Source: Rhizobium sp. C1
Lineage (GTDB): Bacteria; Pseudomonadota; Alphaproteobacteria; Rhizobiales; Rhizobiaceae
DNA: 64,000 nt
Assembly (NCBI RefSeq): GCF_021026335.1
Contig: NZ_JAJNCY010000001.1
Location: 310,001 to 374,000, forward strand
Direction: 5' to 3'
The notes under the pieces were generated by a model that was not told the origin of the DNA, made no database searches, and was given only the letters and a program-made list of their open reading frames with translations. Both the position numbers and the translations under genes were made by a program. Positions 24,010 to 35,161 of this stretch are shown here, piece by piece. Position 1 is the first letter of the stretch, and each line of letters starts with the position of its first letter.

Positions 24010-25763
24010 TGTCATTCCTGTCCCGCATCATGAACATCAAAAGCAAGGCGCATTTCTCGGCAACGCCGCGGGGCGTATACAGAGCGCCCAACGGCAAGGC
24101 GCGTTTTGAAGGGACCCTGAAGCGTTCCGGCGCCCAGGCCAAGAGCCGCGTCGGCATCATCTTCGCCGGCTTCACCGTCGCTTACGTGATAATCGGCGGA
24201 CGGCTGGTCGAATACGGGATGGCAAAGCCGGAGACTGTCTCCAGCATCATGCCCTCGGACAATCTGCTAGCTTCGCGCCCCGATATTCTCGATCGCAATG
24301 GTCAGGTTCTGGCAACCGATATCCGCACCGTTTCTCTCTATGCGGAGCCTTCCAAGATCATCGATCCGGATGAGGCTTTGGAAGAACTTTCCAGCGTCCT
24401 GCCCGACCTCGACGCGAAGTCGACCTATCGCAAGCTGTCCTCCAAGAGCCATTTCCAGTGGTTGCGCCGTCAGCTGACGCCGCGCCAGCAGAGCCAGATT
24501 CTGGCGCTCGGCATTCCGGGCATCGGCTTCCGGCCGGAAAAGCGCCGCTTCTATCCGGGTGGCGCGACGGCCTCGCACGTTCTGGGTCTCGTCAATATCG
24601 ACAACCGCGGCATTGCCGGGATGGAGAAATATATCGACAGCCAGGGGCTTGCCGATCTGGCCGCCGTCGGCATGACGAACGACGCCAAGCTGGAGCCTGT
24701 GAAGCTCTCGCTTGATCTGCGTGTGCAGAATGCGCTTCGCGAAGTTCTGGTCGACGGCATGAACCGCTATCAGGGCATCGGCGCGGGCGGTGTCGTGCTG
24801 AACGTCCACACGGGAGAGGTTCTGGCACTGGCCTCCTATCCGGATTTCGATCCGAACGATCCGACGCATGCGCTCGATCCCGATCGTCTGAACCGCGTGT
24901 CGGCGGGCACCTACGAAATGGGCTCGACCTTCAAGGCCTTCACCATCGCCATGGGTCTCGACTATGGCACGATGACGCTCAACACCACCTTCGACGCCAC
25001 CAAGCCGCTTTATATCGGCGGCTTTACCATTCACGACTTCCACGGGACGCGCCGCGTTCTGACCGTCGACGAAGTCTTCGTGCATTCGTCCAACATCGGT
25101 GCTGCCCGCATGGCCGATGCCGTCGGGCTTGAAGGCCACAAGGCGTTCCTGACCCGGATGGGCCTGCTGAGCCGCATGGATACGGAACTGCCGGAAGTGG
25201 CGACGCCGTCGCAGCCTCGCGTCTGGAAGCGCATCAACTCGATGACGATCGCCTATGGTCACGGTGTGGCGACCACGCCCTTGCAGACGGCGGTCGCGGG
25301 TGCTGCGCTGGTCAATGGCGGTTATCTGATCGAGCCGACCTTCCTGCCGCGCACGCAGCAGGAGGCGGACAAGATCGCCGTGAAGGTGGTCAAGGATTCC
25401 ACCGTGCGCGACATGCGCAAGCTGTTCCGTGACAACGTCGTCAATCCGGTCGGCTCCGGCAAGCAGGCAGCCGTTCCCGGATTTGACGTGGGCGGCAAGA
25501 CGGGCACTGCCGAAAAGCTGGTCCGCGGCCGTTACGTCAACGGTCACAACTTCAACGCCTTTCTCTCCGCTTTCCCAATGCGCGACCCGCAATATATGGT
25601 TCTCGTCTTCATCGACGATCCGCGCACCGGCGAGCATAATTCCAACCTAGCGGGCAACACCGCGACCCCCATGGTCGGACGTGTCATTGCACGGGTGGCT
25701 CCGCTTCTCGGTGTGCAGCCGAAATTTGGCCCAGATGGAGCGGCAACGCTCGTTTCATATTAA
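24009..25763 (+). CDS. ftsI: septal peptidoglycan transpeptidase FtsI (PBP3)
   Basis: 584 residues. One N-terminal membrane helix (about 45-65), a class B PBP dimerisation domain, then the transpeptidase domain. Active-site motifs: STFK (Ser about 307), SSN (about 360) and KTGT (about 497). Crosslinks septal peptidoglycan with FtsW. Overlaps ftsL by one base. Complete and normal length. Confidence 0.95.
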   Translation: MSFLSRIMNIKSKAHFSATPRGVYRAPNGKARFEGTLKRSGAQAKSRVGIIFAGFTVAYVIIGGRLVEYGMAKPETVSSIMPSDNLLASRPDILDRNGQVLATDIRTVSLYAEPSKIIDPDEALEELSSVLPDLDAKSTYRKLSSKSHFQWLRRQLTPRQQSQILALGIPGIGFRPEKRRFYPGGATASHVLGLVNIDNRGIAGMEKYIDSQGLADLAAVGMTNDAKLEPVKLSLDLRVQNALREVLVDGMNRYQGIGAGGVVLNVHTGEVLALASYPDFDPNDPTHALDPDRLNRVSAGTYEMGSTFKAFTIAMGLDYGTMTLNTTFDATKPLYIGGFTIHDFHGTRRVLTVDEVFVHSSNIGAARMADAVGLEGHKAFLTRMGLLSRMDTELPEVATPSQPRVWKRINSMTIAYGHGVATTPLQTAVAGAALVNGGYLIEPTFLPRTQQEADKIAVKVVKDSTVRDMRKLFRDNVVNPVGSGKQAAVPGFDVGGKTGTAEKLVRGRYVNGHNFNAFLSAFPMRDPQYMVLVFIDDPRTGEHNSNLAGNTATPMVGRVIARVAPLLGVQPKFGPDGAATLVSY

Positions 25764-25772
25764 GATCGAAAC

Positions 25773-25802
25773 AAATCCGATTAATATAGGCCAAATCCGA
25801 TT
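25773..25802. repeat. 10-bp direct repeat between ftsI and murE
   Basis: AAATCCGATT occurs at 25773-25782 and 25793-25802, a 20-bp period (two helical turns). It is the only sizeable gap in the first half of the dcw cluster. Possible regulator site; nothing known to match. Confidence 0.35.
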
Positions 25803-25845
25803 CGATGCGCCCGCAGGACAGGGGCGTGAAAGGCGAATATCATCG

Positions 25846-27309
25846 ATGAAGCTACGTGACCTCGCAGCTAAGGACTTTCCGGAAATCGATGCATTGCTTG
25901 CGGGCTCTGCCGGAGATGTTCAGATTACTTCCATCACGGCCGACAGCCGTCAGGTTGCCCATGGTGCTGTCTTTGTGGCGGTGCCGGGATCCAAGGCGGA
26001 TGGTTCGACCTTCGCGGGCGAGGCGGTCACCAAGGGCGCCAGCGCCATCGTGATTTCCGCCAATGCCTCCGTCGAGGCCTCCGTGCCGGTTCTGAAAGTG
26101 GAGGAGCCGCGCCGCTTCCTCTCCATGGCGGCCGCCCGCTTCTTCGGGGCTCAGCCGGAGGTCATAACGGCGGTCACCGGCACGGCCGGCAAGACATCCG
26201 TGGCGTCCTTTACCCGCCAGATCTGGGCGCATGCCGGCTTTGCCGCCGCCATGATCGGAACCACGGGCGTGATCGCGCCGGGCCGCGCTGACTATGGCAC
26301 GCTGACGACGCCGGATCCTGTCTCGCTGCACAAGCTTCTCGCCGAATTGTCGCGCGAGGGCGTGACTCATGCGGCCATGGAGGCCTCCAGCCATGGGCTC
26401 GACCAGCATCGACTTGACGGCGTGAAGCTTGCCGCCGCCGCCTTCACCAATCTTGGCCGTGATCACATGGACTACCATCCGACGGTTGAGCACTATCTCG
26501 CCTCGAAGATGCGGCTTTTCAGCCTGTTGCCCAAGGGGGCGCCGGCGGTGATCTTTGCCGACGATCCCTATTCGCTGCACGCTATCGAAGCGGCGGGTCG
26601 CGCCGGCTGCGAAGTGCTGACCGTGGGCCGCAAGGGCGATTTCCTGACGCTGAAGCGGGTCGAGCATTTCCGCCACAAGCAGATGGCGGAAATCCATTGC
26701 GGTTCGGACATCTATGAAGTCGACATTCCGCTCGCTGGCGATTTTCAGGTGGCCAATGCGCTGGTCGCTGCCGGGCTTGCGATGTCCACGGGTGTCAGCC
26801 CGGCCGCCGTCATGGCGGCGCTCGGCAAGCTGGTCGGAGCCTCAGGCCGGCTCGAGCTGGTCGGCCATACGGTCGATGGTGCGCTCGCCTATGTCGATTA
26901 TGCTCACAAGCCGGAAGCGCTTGAAAACGTGCTGACCTCGGTTCGCCCGTTCACGACGGGCCGCGTCATCGTCGTCTTCGGCTGCGGCGGGGATCGTGAC
27001 AAGGGCAAGCGGCCGCTGATGGGCGAGATCGCGTCGCGGCTGGCCGATGTTGTCATCGTCACCGACGACAATCCGCGTTCCGAAGTGGCCGCCGTCATTC
27101 GCTCGGAAATCATGGCTGCTGCACCCGGTGCGCTGGAAATCGGCGACCGTGCCGAGGCCATCCGTGCCGCCTGCGGCATGCTGAAATCCGGGGATACGCT
27201 GATCGTCGCCGGCAAGGGACATGAAGAAGGCCAGATCGTCGGGGACAAGGTGCTCCCGTTCTCGGATCAGGCCGAGATCGACAAGGCATTGGGAGGATTG
27301 CAGGCTTGA
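25846..27309 (+). CDS. murE: UDP-MurNAc-tripeptide synthetase, meso-diaminopimelate adding (MurE)
   Basis: 487 residues. ATP-dependent Mur ligase adding the third residue to UDP-MurNAc-L-Ala-D-Glu. P-loop TGTAGKTS near residue 112, and DNPRSE near residue 408, whose Arg identifies meso-DAP rather than lysine ligases. ATG at 25846 is the first sensible start; a longer open frame reaches into ftsI. Its stop overlaps the TTG start of murF by 4 bases. Confidence 0.95.
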   Translation: MKLRDLAAKDFPEIDALLAGSAGDVQITSITADSRQVAHGAVFVAVPGSKADGSTFAGEAVTKGASAIVISANASVEASVPVLKVEEPRRFLSMAAARFFGAQPEVITAVTGTAGKTSVASFTRQIWAHAGFAAAMIGTTGVIAPGRADYGTLTTPDPVSLHKLLAELSREGVTHAAMEASSHGLDQHRLDGVKLAAAAFTNLGRDHMDYHPTVEHYLASKMRLFSLLPKGAPAVIFADDPYSLHAIEAAGRAGCEVLTVGRKGDFLTLKRVEHFRHKQMAEIHCGSDIYEVDIPLAGDFQVANALVAAGLAMSTGVSPAAVMAALGKLVGASGRLELVGHTVDGALAYVDYAHKPEALENVLTSVRPFTTGRVIVVFGCGGDRDKGKRPLMGEIASRLADVVIVTDDNPRSEVAAVIRSEIMAAAPGALEIGDRAEAIRAACGMLKSGDTLIVAGKGHEEGQIVGDKVLPFSDQAEIDKALGGLQA

Positions 27310-28739
27310 CCACTCTCTGGACATCCGATGAACTCGTCAGCGCGATGAACGGCAGACCGTTCGGGTCGTTGCCCGGCGGAGTTACCGGCATTTCCATCGA
27401 CAGCCGTTCGATCGGCAAGGGTGAGGCCTTCTTCGCCATCAAGGGCGATCGCGTCGACGGACATGACTATGCCTCCGTCGCGGCTGCCAACGGTGCGGCG
27501 CTGCTGGTCGTCAGCGAGGCGAAGCTGCCGGCGCTTGGCCGCGTGACAACGCCGATGATCGTCGTAGACGATGTTCTGTCAGGCCTTGAACGTCTGGGAC
27601 GGGCCGCGCGGCAGCGTTCGATCGCCAAGGTCATTGCGGTCACCGGTTCTGTCGGCAAGACGACGACGAAGGAAATGCTGCGCAAGGCGCTTGAGTCGTC
27701 CGGGACGGTCCATGCTTCCGTTGCGTCCTTCAACAATCACTGGGGTGTGCCGTTGACGCTGGCCCGCATGCCGAAGGATGTCGATTACGGCGTCTTCGAA
27801 ATCGGCATGAACCATCCGGGCGAGATTCGCGCACTGGTTTCGATGGTGCGGCCGGACATTGCCATCATCACGACGGTGGCCGGCGCGCATCTCGGCAATT
27901 TCCGCTCCATTGATGAAATTGCCTATGCCAAGGCCGAAATTCTCGAGGCAATCGAGATCGACGGCCATGCCATCCTCAATCGCGACATCGAGCAGTTTTC
28001 CATTCTGGAAAAGATCGCCATCGAGAATCGCGTTCCGCATATCCACTCCTTCGGCAACAATGCGCGAGCTGACTTCCGGCTGGCCGAGTTCAACGGTCAT
28101 CCGACGAGCTCCAATGTCTGGGCGGTGATTGGCGGTCGGACGATCGAGGTGACAATCGGGGCGCCGGGACGCCATATTGCCGAAAACGCGCTCGCTGTGC
28201 TGGGCGCGGCCTGGCTTGCCGGGGCGGATCTTGATCGGGCGGCCGAAGCGCTCGCTTCCTTCACGCCGGAAAAGGGCAGGGGCCAGAGGCATATCCTGTC
28301 GCTGGGCGAGGGCAAGGGCACGTTCACGCTGATCGACGAGAGCTATAACGCCAATCCGGCCTCCATGCGCGCCGCAATCGGTCTCCTGGCCGGAACGCCG
28401 GCAACGGGTGAGGGGCGGCAGATCGCCGTTCTGGGCGACATGCTGGAAATGGGCGAGAACTCGCCCTCGATCCACGGCAATCTGGCCCAGCCGCTGCGTC
28501 AGGCCGGCATCAAGCATCTGTGGCTCGCAGGCCGCGACATGCGGCTTCTGGCTGAAGCCATGGCGGGGTCTGCTGATGTTGCATACCGGCCAACCGCTGA
28601 CGAACTTGCAGACTATGCGGTTTCTCATGTATCCGACGGCGATGTGTTGGTCGTCAAATCGTCGCTGGGAACAGGATTCGGCAAGATCACGGCGGCCCTT
28701 CTCAATGCATTCCAGCCTGCAGACGCGGCTGGGGTCTGA
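27306..28739 (+). CDS. murF: UDP-MurNAc-tripeptide-D-alanyl-D-alanine ligase (MurF)
   Basis: 477 residues. Adds D-Ala-D-Ala to complete the UDP-MurNAc pentapeptide. P-loop [12 protein letters not shown] near residue 113, the NHWGVPL block, and [11 protein letters not shown] near residue 345, all MurF-specific. A TTG start overlaps the murE stop (TTGA); the next ATG would remove 14 residues from the conserved N-terminus. Followed by the repeat element before mraY. Confidence 0.95.
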   Translation: MTTLWTSDELVSAMNGRPFGSLPGGVTGISIDSRSIGKGEAFFAIKGDRVDGHDYASVAAANGAALLVVSEAKLPALGRVTTPMIVVDDVLSGLERLGRAARQRSIAKVIAVTGSVGKTTTKEMLRKALESSGTVHASVASFNNHWGVPLTLARMPKDVDYGVFEIGMNHPGEIRALVSMVRPDIAIITTVAGAHLGNFRSIDEIAYAKAEILEAIEIDGHAILNRDIEQFSILEKIAIENRVPHIHSFGNNARADFRLAEFNGHPTSSNVWAVIGGRTIEVTIGAPGRHIAENALAVLGAAWLAGADLDRAAEALASFTPEKGRGQRHILSLGEGKGTFTLIDESYNANPASMRAAIGLLAGTPATGEGRQIAVLGDMLEMGENSPSIHGNLAQPLRQAGIKHLWLAGRDMRLLAEAMAGSADVAYRPTADELADYAVSHVSDGDVLVVKSSLGTGFGKITAALLNAFQPADAAGV

Positions 28740-28745
28740 CAACCT

Positions 28746-28848
28746 GGAGTGCGTTCGATGAGCAAAGCTTCACCGAACGCACTCCAATCATTTGTTTCTG
28801 CGCAATTCCGGACGCGAAACCGGTACCCACTTTCGCTGGAATTGCTTC
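28746..28848. repeat. two-part palindromic repeat element, copy A
   Basis: Part 1 is a perfect 12-bp hairpin, GGAGTGCGTTCG (28746-28757) with 28774-28785 and a 16-base loop. Part 2 is an imperfect palindrome at about 28801-28848 with arms GCAATTCC...GGAATTGC. The same two parts in the same order, reversed, occur at 31370-31460 before ftsW. Part 2 belongs by appearance to the palindromic repeats common between rhizobial genes. Confidence 0.75.
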
Positions 28849-28866
28849 AATTTAGAAAGAGCCGCT

Positions 28867-29967
28867 ATGCTGATCTGGCTTGTGGAACTGTCGCATCATA
28901 TCCAGTTTTTCAATCTGTTCCGCTACATCACTTTCAGAGCCGGCGCGGCACTCTTCACCTCCGCCTTCATCGTCTTCATGTTCGGCCCGCGCATGATCGC
29001 ATCGCTGCGCATCCGGCAGGGCAAGGGCCAGCCGATCCGCGCCGATGGGCCGCAGACGCATTTCAAGAAGGCTGGAACGCCCACCATGGGCGGCCTGATG
29101 ATCCTGGCGGGGATTGTCGTCTCGTCTCTGCTCTGGGCGGACCTTTCGAATGTCTATGTCGTCTCGACGCTGCTCGTCACGCTCGGCTTCGGCGCCATCG
29201 GTTTCTATGACGACTATCTCAAGGTCACGAAACAGTCGGACAAGGGCTTTTCCGGCAAGGCGCGCCTCGGCATCGAATTCCTGATTGCCGGCACGGCGGT
29301 CTATTTCATGATGCGCACGGCAACCGCCTATGCGCCGAACGGCTCAATCATCGGTACGTCGATCGCCTTTCCCTTCTTCAAGGACTTCTTCGTCAATCTC
29401 GGCATGTTCTTCGTGCTCTTCGGCGGCTTCGTGATTGTGGGCGCGGGCAATGCCGTGAACCTGACGGACGGTCTCGACGGGCTTGCCATCGTGCCGGTGA
29501 TGATCGCCTCCGCCTCCTTCGGCGTCATTGCCTATCTTGCCGGTAACGCGGTCTTTTCGAACTATCTGCAGATCAACTTTGTGCCCGGTACGGGGGAACT
29601 CGCTGTCATCATGGGGGCGGTGATCGGAGCAGGGCTCGGCTTCCTCTGGTTCAACGCGCCGCCGGCCGCCATCTTCATGGGCGACACGGGGTCGCTCGCG
29701 CTCGGCGGCATGATCGGTACGGTGGCGGTCGCCACAAAGCACGAGATCGTCATGGCGATCATCGGCGGCCTCTTCGTCATGGAGACGCTCTCCGTCATCA
29801 TCCAGGTCTTCTGGTTCAAGCGGACGGGAAAACGCGTCTTCCTCATGGCGCCCATCCACCACCATTTCGAAAAGCTCGGCTGGACGGAGAGCCAGGTCGT
29901 GATCCGCTTCTGGATCATCGCAGTGGGTCTCGCCATGCTGGGTCTTGCCACGCTCAAGCTCAGGTAA
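28867..29967 (+). CDS. mraY: phospho-MurNAc-pentapeptide transferase MraY
   Basis: 366 residues, ten transmembrane helices. Joins UDP-MurNAc-pentapeptide to undecaprenyl phosphate, giving lipid I. Motifs: [17 protein letters not shown] (catalytic Asp pair), [25 protein letters not shown] and [13 protein letters not shown]. The start at 28867 is chosen (first ATG in family register); upstream frame runs through the repeat element. Six bases before murD. Ribosome site weak (AAAGAG). Confidence 0.95.
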   Translation: MLIWLVELSHHIQFFNLFRYITFRAGAALFTSAFIVFMFGPRMIASLRIRQGKGQPIRADGPQTHFKKAGTPTMGGLMILAGIVVSSLLWADLSNVYVVSTLLVTLGFGAIGFYDDYLKVTKQSDKGFSGKARLGIEFLIAGTAVYFMMRTATAYAPNGSIIGTSIAFPFFKDFFVNLGMFFVLFGGFVIVGAGNAVNLTDGLDGLAIVPVMIASASFGVIAYLAGNAVFSNYLQINFVPGTGELAVIMGAVIGAGLGFLWFNAPPAAIFMGDTGSLALGGMIGTVAVATKHEIVMAIIGGLFVMETLSVIIQVFWFKRTGKRVFLMAPIHHHFEKLGWTESQVVIRFWIIAVGLAMLGLATLKLR

Positions 29968-29973
29968 TTGCCC

Positions 29974-31365
29974 ATGATGCCGGTGACGTCACTCGGCGGC
30001 CGAAAGGTCGCCCTTTTCGGGCTAGGCGGTTCCGGCCTTGCCACTGCGCAGGCGCTGATGGCGGGTGGGGCGGATGTCACCGCCTGGGATGACAATCCGG
30101 CCAGCGTCGAGAAGGCCGCCGCAGCCGGCATTGCGACGGCGGACCTGCACGGTATCGACTGGAAGACTTTCGATTGCTTCGTGCTGTCGCCCGGTGTGCC
30201 GCTGACGCATCCGAAGCCGCATTGGACCGTCGATCTGGCCCATGCCGCCGTCGTCGAGATCATCGGCGATGTCGAACTTTTCGCGCGCGAGCGCATCAAG
30301 CTCGCTCCCGATTGCCCCTTCATCGCCATTACCGGCACGAACGGCAAGTCGACCACGACGGCGCTGATCGCCCATATTCTGAAGTCCTCGGGTCGCGATA
30401 CGCAGCTTGGCGGGAATATCGGTACGGCCGTGCTGACGCTCGATCCGCCGGCGGCCGATCGTTTCTATGTCGTCGAATGCTCGTCCTACCAGATCGATCT
30501 CGCGCCTTCGATCAACCCGTCTGCCGGCATCCTGCTGAACCTCACGCCCGACCATCTCGACCGTCACGGCACCATGCAGCACTACGCGGACGTCAAGGAG
30601 CGGCTGGTCGCGGGCAGCAGACAAGCGATTGTCGGTGTCGATGACAGCTACTGCAGCCAGATCGCCGACCGCATCGAGCGCGCCGGCGTTGCGGTCACCC
30701 GCATCTCGCGCCGGCTGGCGCTGAAGGACGGAATCTATGCCGATGGCAGCCGCATTCTGAAGGCGGATGGCGGCGAGATTGCCGAGCTTCTCGACTTGAA
30801 GGGTGTGGAGACATTGCGCGGCGGTCACAATGCGCAGAATGCGGCGGCGGCGATTGGCGCCTGCCTTGCTGTCGGCGTGAGCCTCAACGATGTCCGCGCC
30901 GGCATTCGCTCGTTCCCCGGTCTCAAGCATCGCATGCAACCGGTCGGCAAGCGCGATCACGTCACCTTCGTCAATGACTCGAAGGCAACGAACGCGGAGG
31001 CCGCAGCGCCTGCATTGTCCAGCTATGACCGGATTTACTGGATTGCCGGTGGTCTGCCCAAGGAGGGCGGGATCACGGCGCTGCAGCCGCTCTTCTCCAA
31101 GATCGCCAAGGCCTACCTGATCGGCGAAGCCGCACCGCAGTTTGCAGCGACCTTGGGCGAGGCTGTGCCTTACGAGATTTCCGGGACGCTGGATCTGGCT
31201 GTGGCCCATGCGGCGAAGGATGCGGCAGCGGATCAGACCGGCCCCGTGGCCGTCATGCTTTCCCCGGCTTGCGCAAGCTTCGACCAGTACAAGAATTTCG
31301 AGGTTCGTGGTGATTCGTTCGTCACGATCGTTTCGGGTCTCGATGGCGTCACGATGCTGGTTTGA
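29974..31365 (+). CDS. murD: UDP-MurNAc-L-alanine:D-glutamate ligase MurD
   Basis: 463 residues. Adds D-Glu to UDP-MurNAc-L-Ala. N-terminal Rossmann part ([17 protein letters not shown]), P-loop [13 protein letters not shown] near residue 119, [10 protein letters not shown] and [11 protein letters not shown] are MurD signatures. Start at ATG 29974; ATG 29977 or TTG 29968 are close alternatives. A 100-base gap holding a repeat element separates it from ftsW. Confidence 0.95.
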   Translation: MMPVTSLGGRKVALFGLGGSGLATAQALMAGGADVTAWDDNPASVEKAAAAGIATADLHGIDWKTFDCFVLSPGVPLTHPKPHWTVDLAHAAVVEIIGDVELFARERIKLAPDCPFIAITGTNGKSTTTALIAHILKSSGRDTQLGGNIGTAVLTLDPPAADRFYVVECSSYQIDLAPSINPSAGILLNLTPDHLDRHGTMQHYADVKERLVAGSRQAIVGVDDSYCSQIADRIERAGVAVTRISRRLALKDGIYADGSRILKADGGEIAELLDLKGVETLRGGHNAQNAAAAIGACLAVGVSLNDVRAGIRSFPGLKHRMQPVGKRDHVTFVNDSKATNAEAAAPALSSYDRIYWIAGGLPKEGGITALQPLFSKIAKAYLIGEAAPQFAATLGEAVPYEISGTLDLAVAHAAKDAAADQTGPVAVMLSPACASFDQYKNFEVRGDSFVTIVSGLDGVTMLV

Positions 31366-31369
31366 AACG

Positions 31370-31460
31370 ATTCCAGCAAAAGTGTGCCGCGGTTTTGTGT
31401 CCGGAAATGCACATGAGAAAAGACAGGAGCATTTCATGTCGGAATGCTCTGGCAGGAGAT
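31370..31460. repeat. two-part palindromic repeat element, copy B (inverted)
   Basis: Reverse orientation of copy A. The imperfect palindrome is at about 31370-31413 (arms ATTCCAGC...CCGGAAATG) and the hairpin GAGCATT-N9-AATGCTC is near 31427-31449. Over 46 aligned core bases copies A and B agree at 35. The end of the element almost touches the ftsW ribosome site (AGGAG, 31454-31458). Confidence 0.75.
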
Positions 31461-31467
31461 CGGTCGA

Positions 31468-32622
31468 ATGGTGAGCCGCGCGGACAGAGGTAGGGTTGCA
31501 GACTGGTTCTGGACCATCGACCGGTATTTCCTCTTCGTCTTCGTTCTCCTGATGGGTATCGGCTTCATGCTCTCCTTCGCCGCGTCTCCGGCGGTGGCCG
31601 AACGCATTGGTGCACCCGAATTTCACTTCGTGGCCAAGCACGCCGAATTTCTTCTGCCGGCCCTCGCGGTCATGATTGGCGTTTCCTTCATGACGCCGAA
31701 GACGGTGCGGCGCACCGCCGTCATCCTGCTGATCGTTTCGCTCACCCTCATGGTCCTCGTGCTCTTCGTCGGCGTCGAGGTGAAGGGGTCGCGGCGCTGG
31801 ATTTCGCTGGGGCCGCTGGGCATCCAGGCCTCCGAATTCATGAAGCCGGCCTTTATTGTCGTCTGCGCCTGGCTGTTCGCCGAGCATCAGAAGCAGCCTG
31901 AAATTCCGGGCAATCTCTTTGCCATCCTGCTTTACGGTATTGTCGTGGCCCTGCTGGTGGCGGAGCCCGATCTCGGGCAGACGATCCTGACGACCTCGGT
32001 CTGGGCGGGCATGTTCTTCATGGCCGGCATGCCGTGGCTGTGGATCACGCTTCTGGCGATTTTCGCTGTCGGTGGTCTGAGTGCGGCCTATATGCTGCTG
32101 CCCCACGTGGCGGCGCGTATCGACAAGTTTCTGACAGGCGAGGGCGATACGTTTCAGGTCGATACGGCGCGCCAGGCGATTTTTCGCGGCGGCTGGTTCG
32201 GTCGCGGACCAGGCGAGGGGCAGATCAAGAAGATCATTCCCGACGCCCATACCGACTTCGTCTTCTCCGTGGCGGCGGAAGAGTTCGGCATTATCTTCTG
32301 CATGGCGCTGGTTGCGCTTTTTGCCTTCATCGTGATGCGCGGTCTGTCGATCGCCTATCGTGAGAAGGATCCGTTCAACCGGTTCGCCATTTCCGGTCTG
32401 GTGCTGCAGTTCGGCATCCAGTCCTTCATCAACATCGGGGTCAATCTCGAGCTGCTGCCGGCAAAGGGCATGACATTGCCCTTCATCTCCTATGGCGGTT
32501 CATCGATGATCGCGATCTGCATCACGGCCGGTTTCATCCTGGCGTTGACGCGGCACAGGCCCGAAACGCGCTCACGCGAGCGCAGCCTGTTCAGCATCAC
32601 CCAGGGTCAGCCTGCCGAGTGA
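31468..32622 (+). CDS. ftsW: septal peptidoglycan glycosyltransferase FtsW
   Basis: 384 residues, ten transmembrane helices, SEDS family. Polymerises lipid II at the septum with FtsI. Motifs: KGSRRWISLGPLGIQASEF, PDLGQT and the C-terminal PFISYGGSSM. ATG at 31468 has AGGAG nine bases upstream. The gap to murG is 6 bases. Confidence 0.95.
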   Translation: MVSRADRGRVADWFWTIDRYFLFVFVLLMGIGFMLSFAASPAVAERIGAPEFHFVAKHAEFLLPALAVMIGVSFMTPKTVRRTAVILLIVSLTLMVLVLFVGVEVKGSRRWISLGPLGIQASEFMKPAFIVVCAWLFAEHQKQPEIPGNLFAILLYGIVVALLVAEPDLGQTILTTSVWAGMFFMAGMPWLWITLLAIFAVGGLSAAYMLLPHVAARIDKFLTGEGDTFQVDTARQAIFRGGWFGRGPGEGQIKKIIPDAHTDFVFSVAAEEFGIIFCMALVALFAFIVMRGLSIAYREKDPFNRFAISGLVLQFGIQSFINIGVNLELLPAKGMTLPFISYGGSSMIAICITAGFILALTRHRPETRSRERSLFSITQGQPAE

Positions 32623-32628
32623 GGTTTC

Positions 32629-33753
32629 ATGAGCAAAGGTATCGTCATGCTGGCGGCCGGGGGAACCGGTGGCCATCTTTTTCCCGCAGAAGCGCTCGCG
32701 CATAGTCTCAAAGAGCGCGGCTATTCGGTTCATCTGGTGACGGATTCACGTGCCGAGCGTTATGCTGGCAAATTCCCGGCCGACGAAATTCATGTGGTGC
32801 CGTCTGCGACCATCGGTTCCAAGAACCCGGTTGCGATCGCCAAGGCGCTGTTCACGCTCTGGCAGGGCACGAATCAGGCGAAGGCGCTGATGCGGCGGAT
32901 CAAGCCTGTCGCCGTCGCGGGTTTCGGTGGTTATCCGACGGTGCCGCCGCTGCTTGCGGCCACGCGCCTCGGTCTGCCGACGATGATCCATGAGCAGAAC
33001 GCCGTCATGGGCCGCGCAAACAAGATGCTGGCGCCCAAGGTCAAGGCGATTGCCGGCGGCTTTCTGCCGGAGACGGACGGCCCCTATGCGGCCAAGACCG
33101 TGACGACCGGCAATCCGGTAAGGCCTGCTGTTCTGAAGGCGGCAGCGCAGCCCTATGTTCCGTCTGCGGGTTCGAGCCCGTTCAAGCTCGTTGTCTTCGG
33201 GGGCAGCCAGGGTGCGCAGTTCTTTTCGACGGCGGTTCCGACGGCGGTGACGCTGCTTCCGGAAGCGCTGCAGAAGCGGCTCGTCATTACGCAGCAGGCC
33301 CGTCCCGAGGATGCCGAGGGCGTGAAGGCCTGCTACCAGAAACTCGGGCTTGAGGCTGATGTCTCGCCGTTCTTCACTGACATGGCGGAGCGTATCGGCG
33401 CGGCGCATTTCGTCATCTGCCGTTCCGGCGCGTCGACCGTTTCGGAAATCTCGGTTATCGGCCGTCCGGCGCTCTTCGTGCCGTATCCGTTTGCGCTTGA
33501 TCACGATCAGGCGGCGAATGCGGCGCTCCTTGTGGAGAAGGGTGGCGCGAGGGTCATTCAGCAATCGAAGCTCTCTGCGGAAAAGCTGGCCGACGTCCTG
33601 AAGGTGGCGATGGAGCAGCCGCAGCGGCTGCTCGAAACCGCGCATGCCGCCAAACAGGCGGGCAAACCGGATGCGGCGAACTTGCTTGCCGATCTCGTGG
33701 AGGCTATTGCGGCGGGCAAAGCGGTTTCACAATTCAAGGGTCAGCGCATATGA
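32629..33753 (+). CDS. murG: UDP-GlcNAc:lipid I GlcNAc transferase MurG
   Basis: 374 residues. Peripheral membrane GT-B enzyme that converts lipid I to lipid II. Motifs: [16 protein letters not shown] (the GGTGGH loop), [31 protein letters not shown] and [11 protein letters not shown]. Its stop overlaps the murC ATG by 4 bases. Confidence 0.96.
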   Translation: MSKGIVMLAAGGTGGHLFPAEALAHSLKERGYSVHLVTDSRAERYAGKFPADEIHVVPSATIGSKNPVAIAKALFTLWQGTNQAKALMRRIKPVAVAGFGGYPTVPPLLAATRLGLPTMIHEQNAVMGRANKMLAPKVKAIAGGFLPETDGPYAAKTVTTGNPVRPAVLKAAAQPYVPSAGSSPFKLVVFGGSQGAQFFSTAVPTAVTLLPEALQKRLVITQQARPEDAEGVKACYQKLGLEADVSPFFTDMAERIGAAHFVICRSGASTVSEISVIGRPALFVPYPFALDHDQAANAALLVEKGGARVIQQSKLSAEKLADVLKVAMEQPQRLLETAHAAKQAGKPDAANLLADLVEAIAAGKAVSQFKGQRI

Positions 33754-35156
33754 AAATGCCCCAGAGCATCGGGCTCGTCCATTTCATCGGCATCGGCGGC
33801 ATCGGCATGAGCGGTATTGCCGAAGTTCTGCATAATCTCGGCCATCGCGTGCAGGGCTCGGATCAGTCCGACAGCGCCAACGTGCAGCGTCTTCGCGCCA
33901 AGGGCATCGATGTGTTCGTCGGCCACAAGGCTGAGAACCTGGGCGATGCCGAAGTCGTCGTTGTTTCGACCGCCATCAAGAAGAACAATCCGGAACTGAT
34001 CGCGGCGCGCGAAAAGCTGCTGCCCGTCGTGCGCCGCGCCGAAATGCTGGCCGAACTGATGCGCTTCCGCAATGCGATCGCGATCGGCGGCACGCATGGC
34101 AAGACGACGACGACGTCCATGGTCGCGGCGCTGCTGGAAGCCGGAGGTCTTGACCCGACCGTCATTAATGGCGGCATCATCAATGCCTATGGCACGAATG
34201 CCCGCATGGGTGAGGGCGAGTGGATGGTGGTCGAGGCGGATGAGTCTGACGGCACCTTCCTCAAGCTTCCCGCCGATGTGGCGATCGTCACCAATATCGA
34301 TCCCGAGCATCTCGACCATTACGGCAATTTTGACGCCGTGCGTGCCGCTTTCAAGCAGTTCGTCGAGAATGTGCCGTTCTACGGCTTTGGCGTCATGTGC
34401 CTCGACCATCCGGAAGTGCAGGCGCTGGTGAGCCGCATCGAGGACCGCAAGGTCGTCACCTATGGTGCGAACCCGCAGGCCGACGTGCGCTTCCTGAATA
34501 TCCGCATGGAAGGGCCGGTTTCGGTCTTCGACGTGGAAATCCGACGCCGCCGCACCGGCGAGACGATTCTGATTGACGATCTGCGTTTGCCCATGCCCGG
34601 CCGGCATAACGTGTCCAATGCGACCGCCGCCGTGGCCGTGGCGCAGCGGCTCGGCATCTCGACGGATGCGATCCGCAAGGGGATTTCCGCTTTCGGCGGC
34701 GTCAAGCGACGCTTCACCTTTGTCGGCGACTGGAACGGCGTCTCCGTCTATGACGACTACGGCCATCACCCGGTCGAGATCAAGGCGGTGCTGCGTGCGG
34801 CGCGCGAGGCGTGCCAGGGCCGCATCATCGCGGTTCATCAGCCGCATCGCTACAGTCGTGTCGCCAGCCTCTTCGAGGACTTCGCCGGCTGCTTCAACGA
34901 CGCCGACACGATCATGATCGCGCCGATCTATGCGGCAGGCGAGGACCCGATCGAGGGCGTGAGCGCGGAAGAGCTTGTGTCGCGCATCAAGTCCGCCGGC
35001 CATCGCGACGCGCGCTTCGTCTCCGGTTCCGCAGACATTGCACCGGTGGTGGCAGGCCTTGCCAAGCCGGGTGATTTCGTAGTCATGTTGGGCGCGGGTA
35101 ATATTACCAACTGGGCGGCAGCATTGCCGGAAGAATTGAAGAAGATTGCAGGTTAA
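33750..35156 (+). CDS. murC: UDP-MurNAc:L-alanine ligase MurC
   Basis: 468 residues. First amino-acid ligase of the pathway, adding L-Ala to UDP-MurNAc. [15 protein letters not shown] at the N-terminus, [13 protein letters not shown]-loop near residue 112, [10 protein letters not shown], and the C-terminal [10 protein letters not shown] and HQPHRYSR. Overlaps murG by 4 bases and is 5 bases before murB. Confidence 0.96.
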   Translation: MKMPQSIGLVHFIGIGGIGMSGIAEVLHNLGHRVQGSDQSDSANVQRLRAKGIDVFVGHKAENLGDAEVVVVSTAIKKNNPELIAAREKLLPVVRRAEMLAELMRFRNAIAIGGTHGKTTTTSMVAALLEAGGLDPTVINGGIINAYGTNARMGEGEWMVVEADESDGTFLKLPADVAIVTNIDPEHLDHYGNFDAVRAAFKQFVENVPFYGFGVMCLDHPEVQALVSRIEDRKVVTYGANPQADVRFLNIRMEGPVSVFDVEIRRRRTGETILIDDLRLPMPGRHNVSNATAAVAVAQRLGISTDAIRKGISAFGGVKRRFTFVGDWNGVSVYDDYGHHPVEIKAVLRAAREACQGRIIAVHQPHRYSRVASLFEDFAGCFNDADTIMIAPIYAAGEDPIEGVSAEELVSRIKSAGHRDARFVSGSADIAPVVAGLAKPGDFVVMLGAGNITNWAAALPEELKKIAG

Positions 35157-35161
35157 GGCGC

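Noticed and set aside
30022-32250. 742-codon minus-strand open frame across murD and ftsW
   Set aside because: Antisense shadow of GC-rich genes; Arg/His/Asp-rich, no domain, no ribosome site, and it crosses two certain genes.
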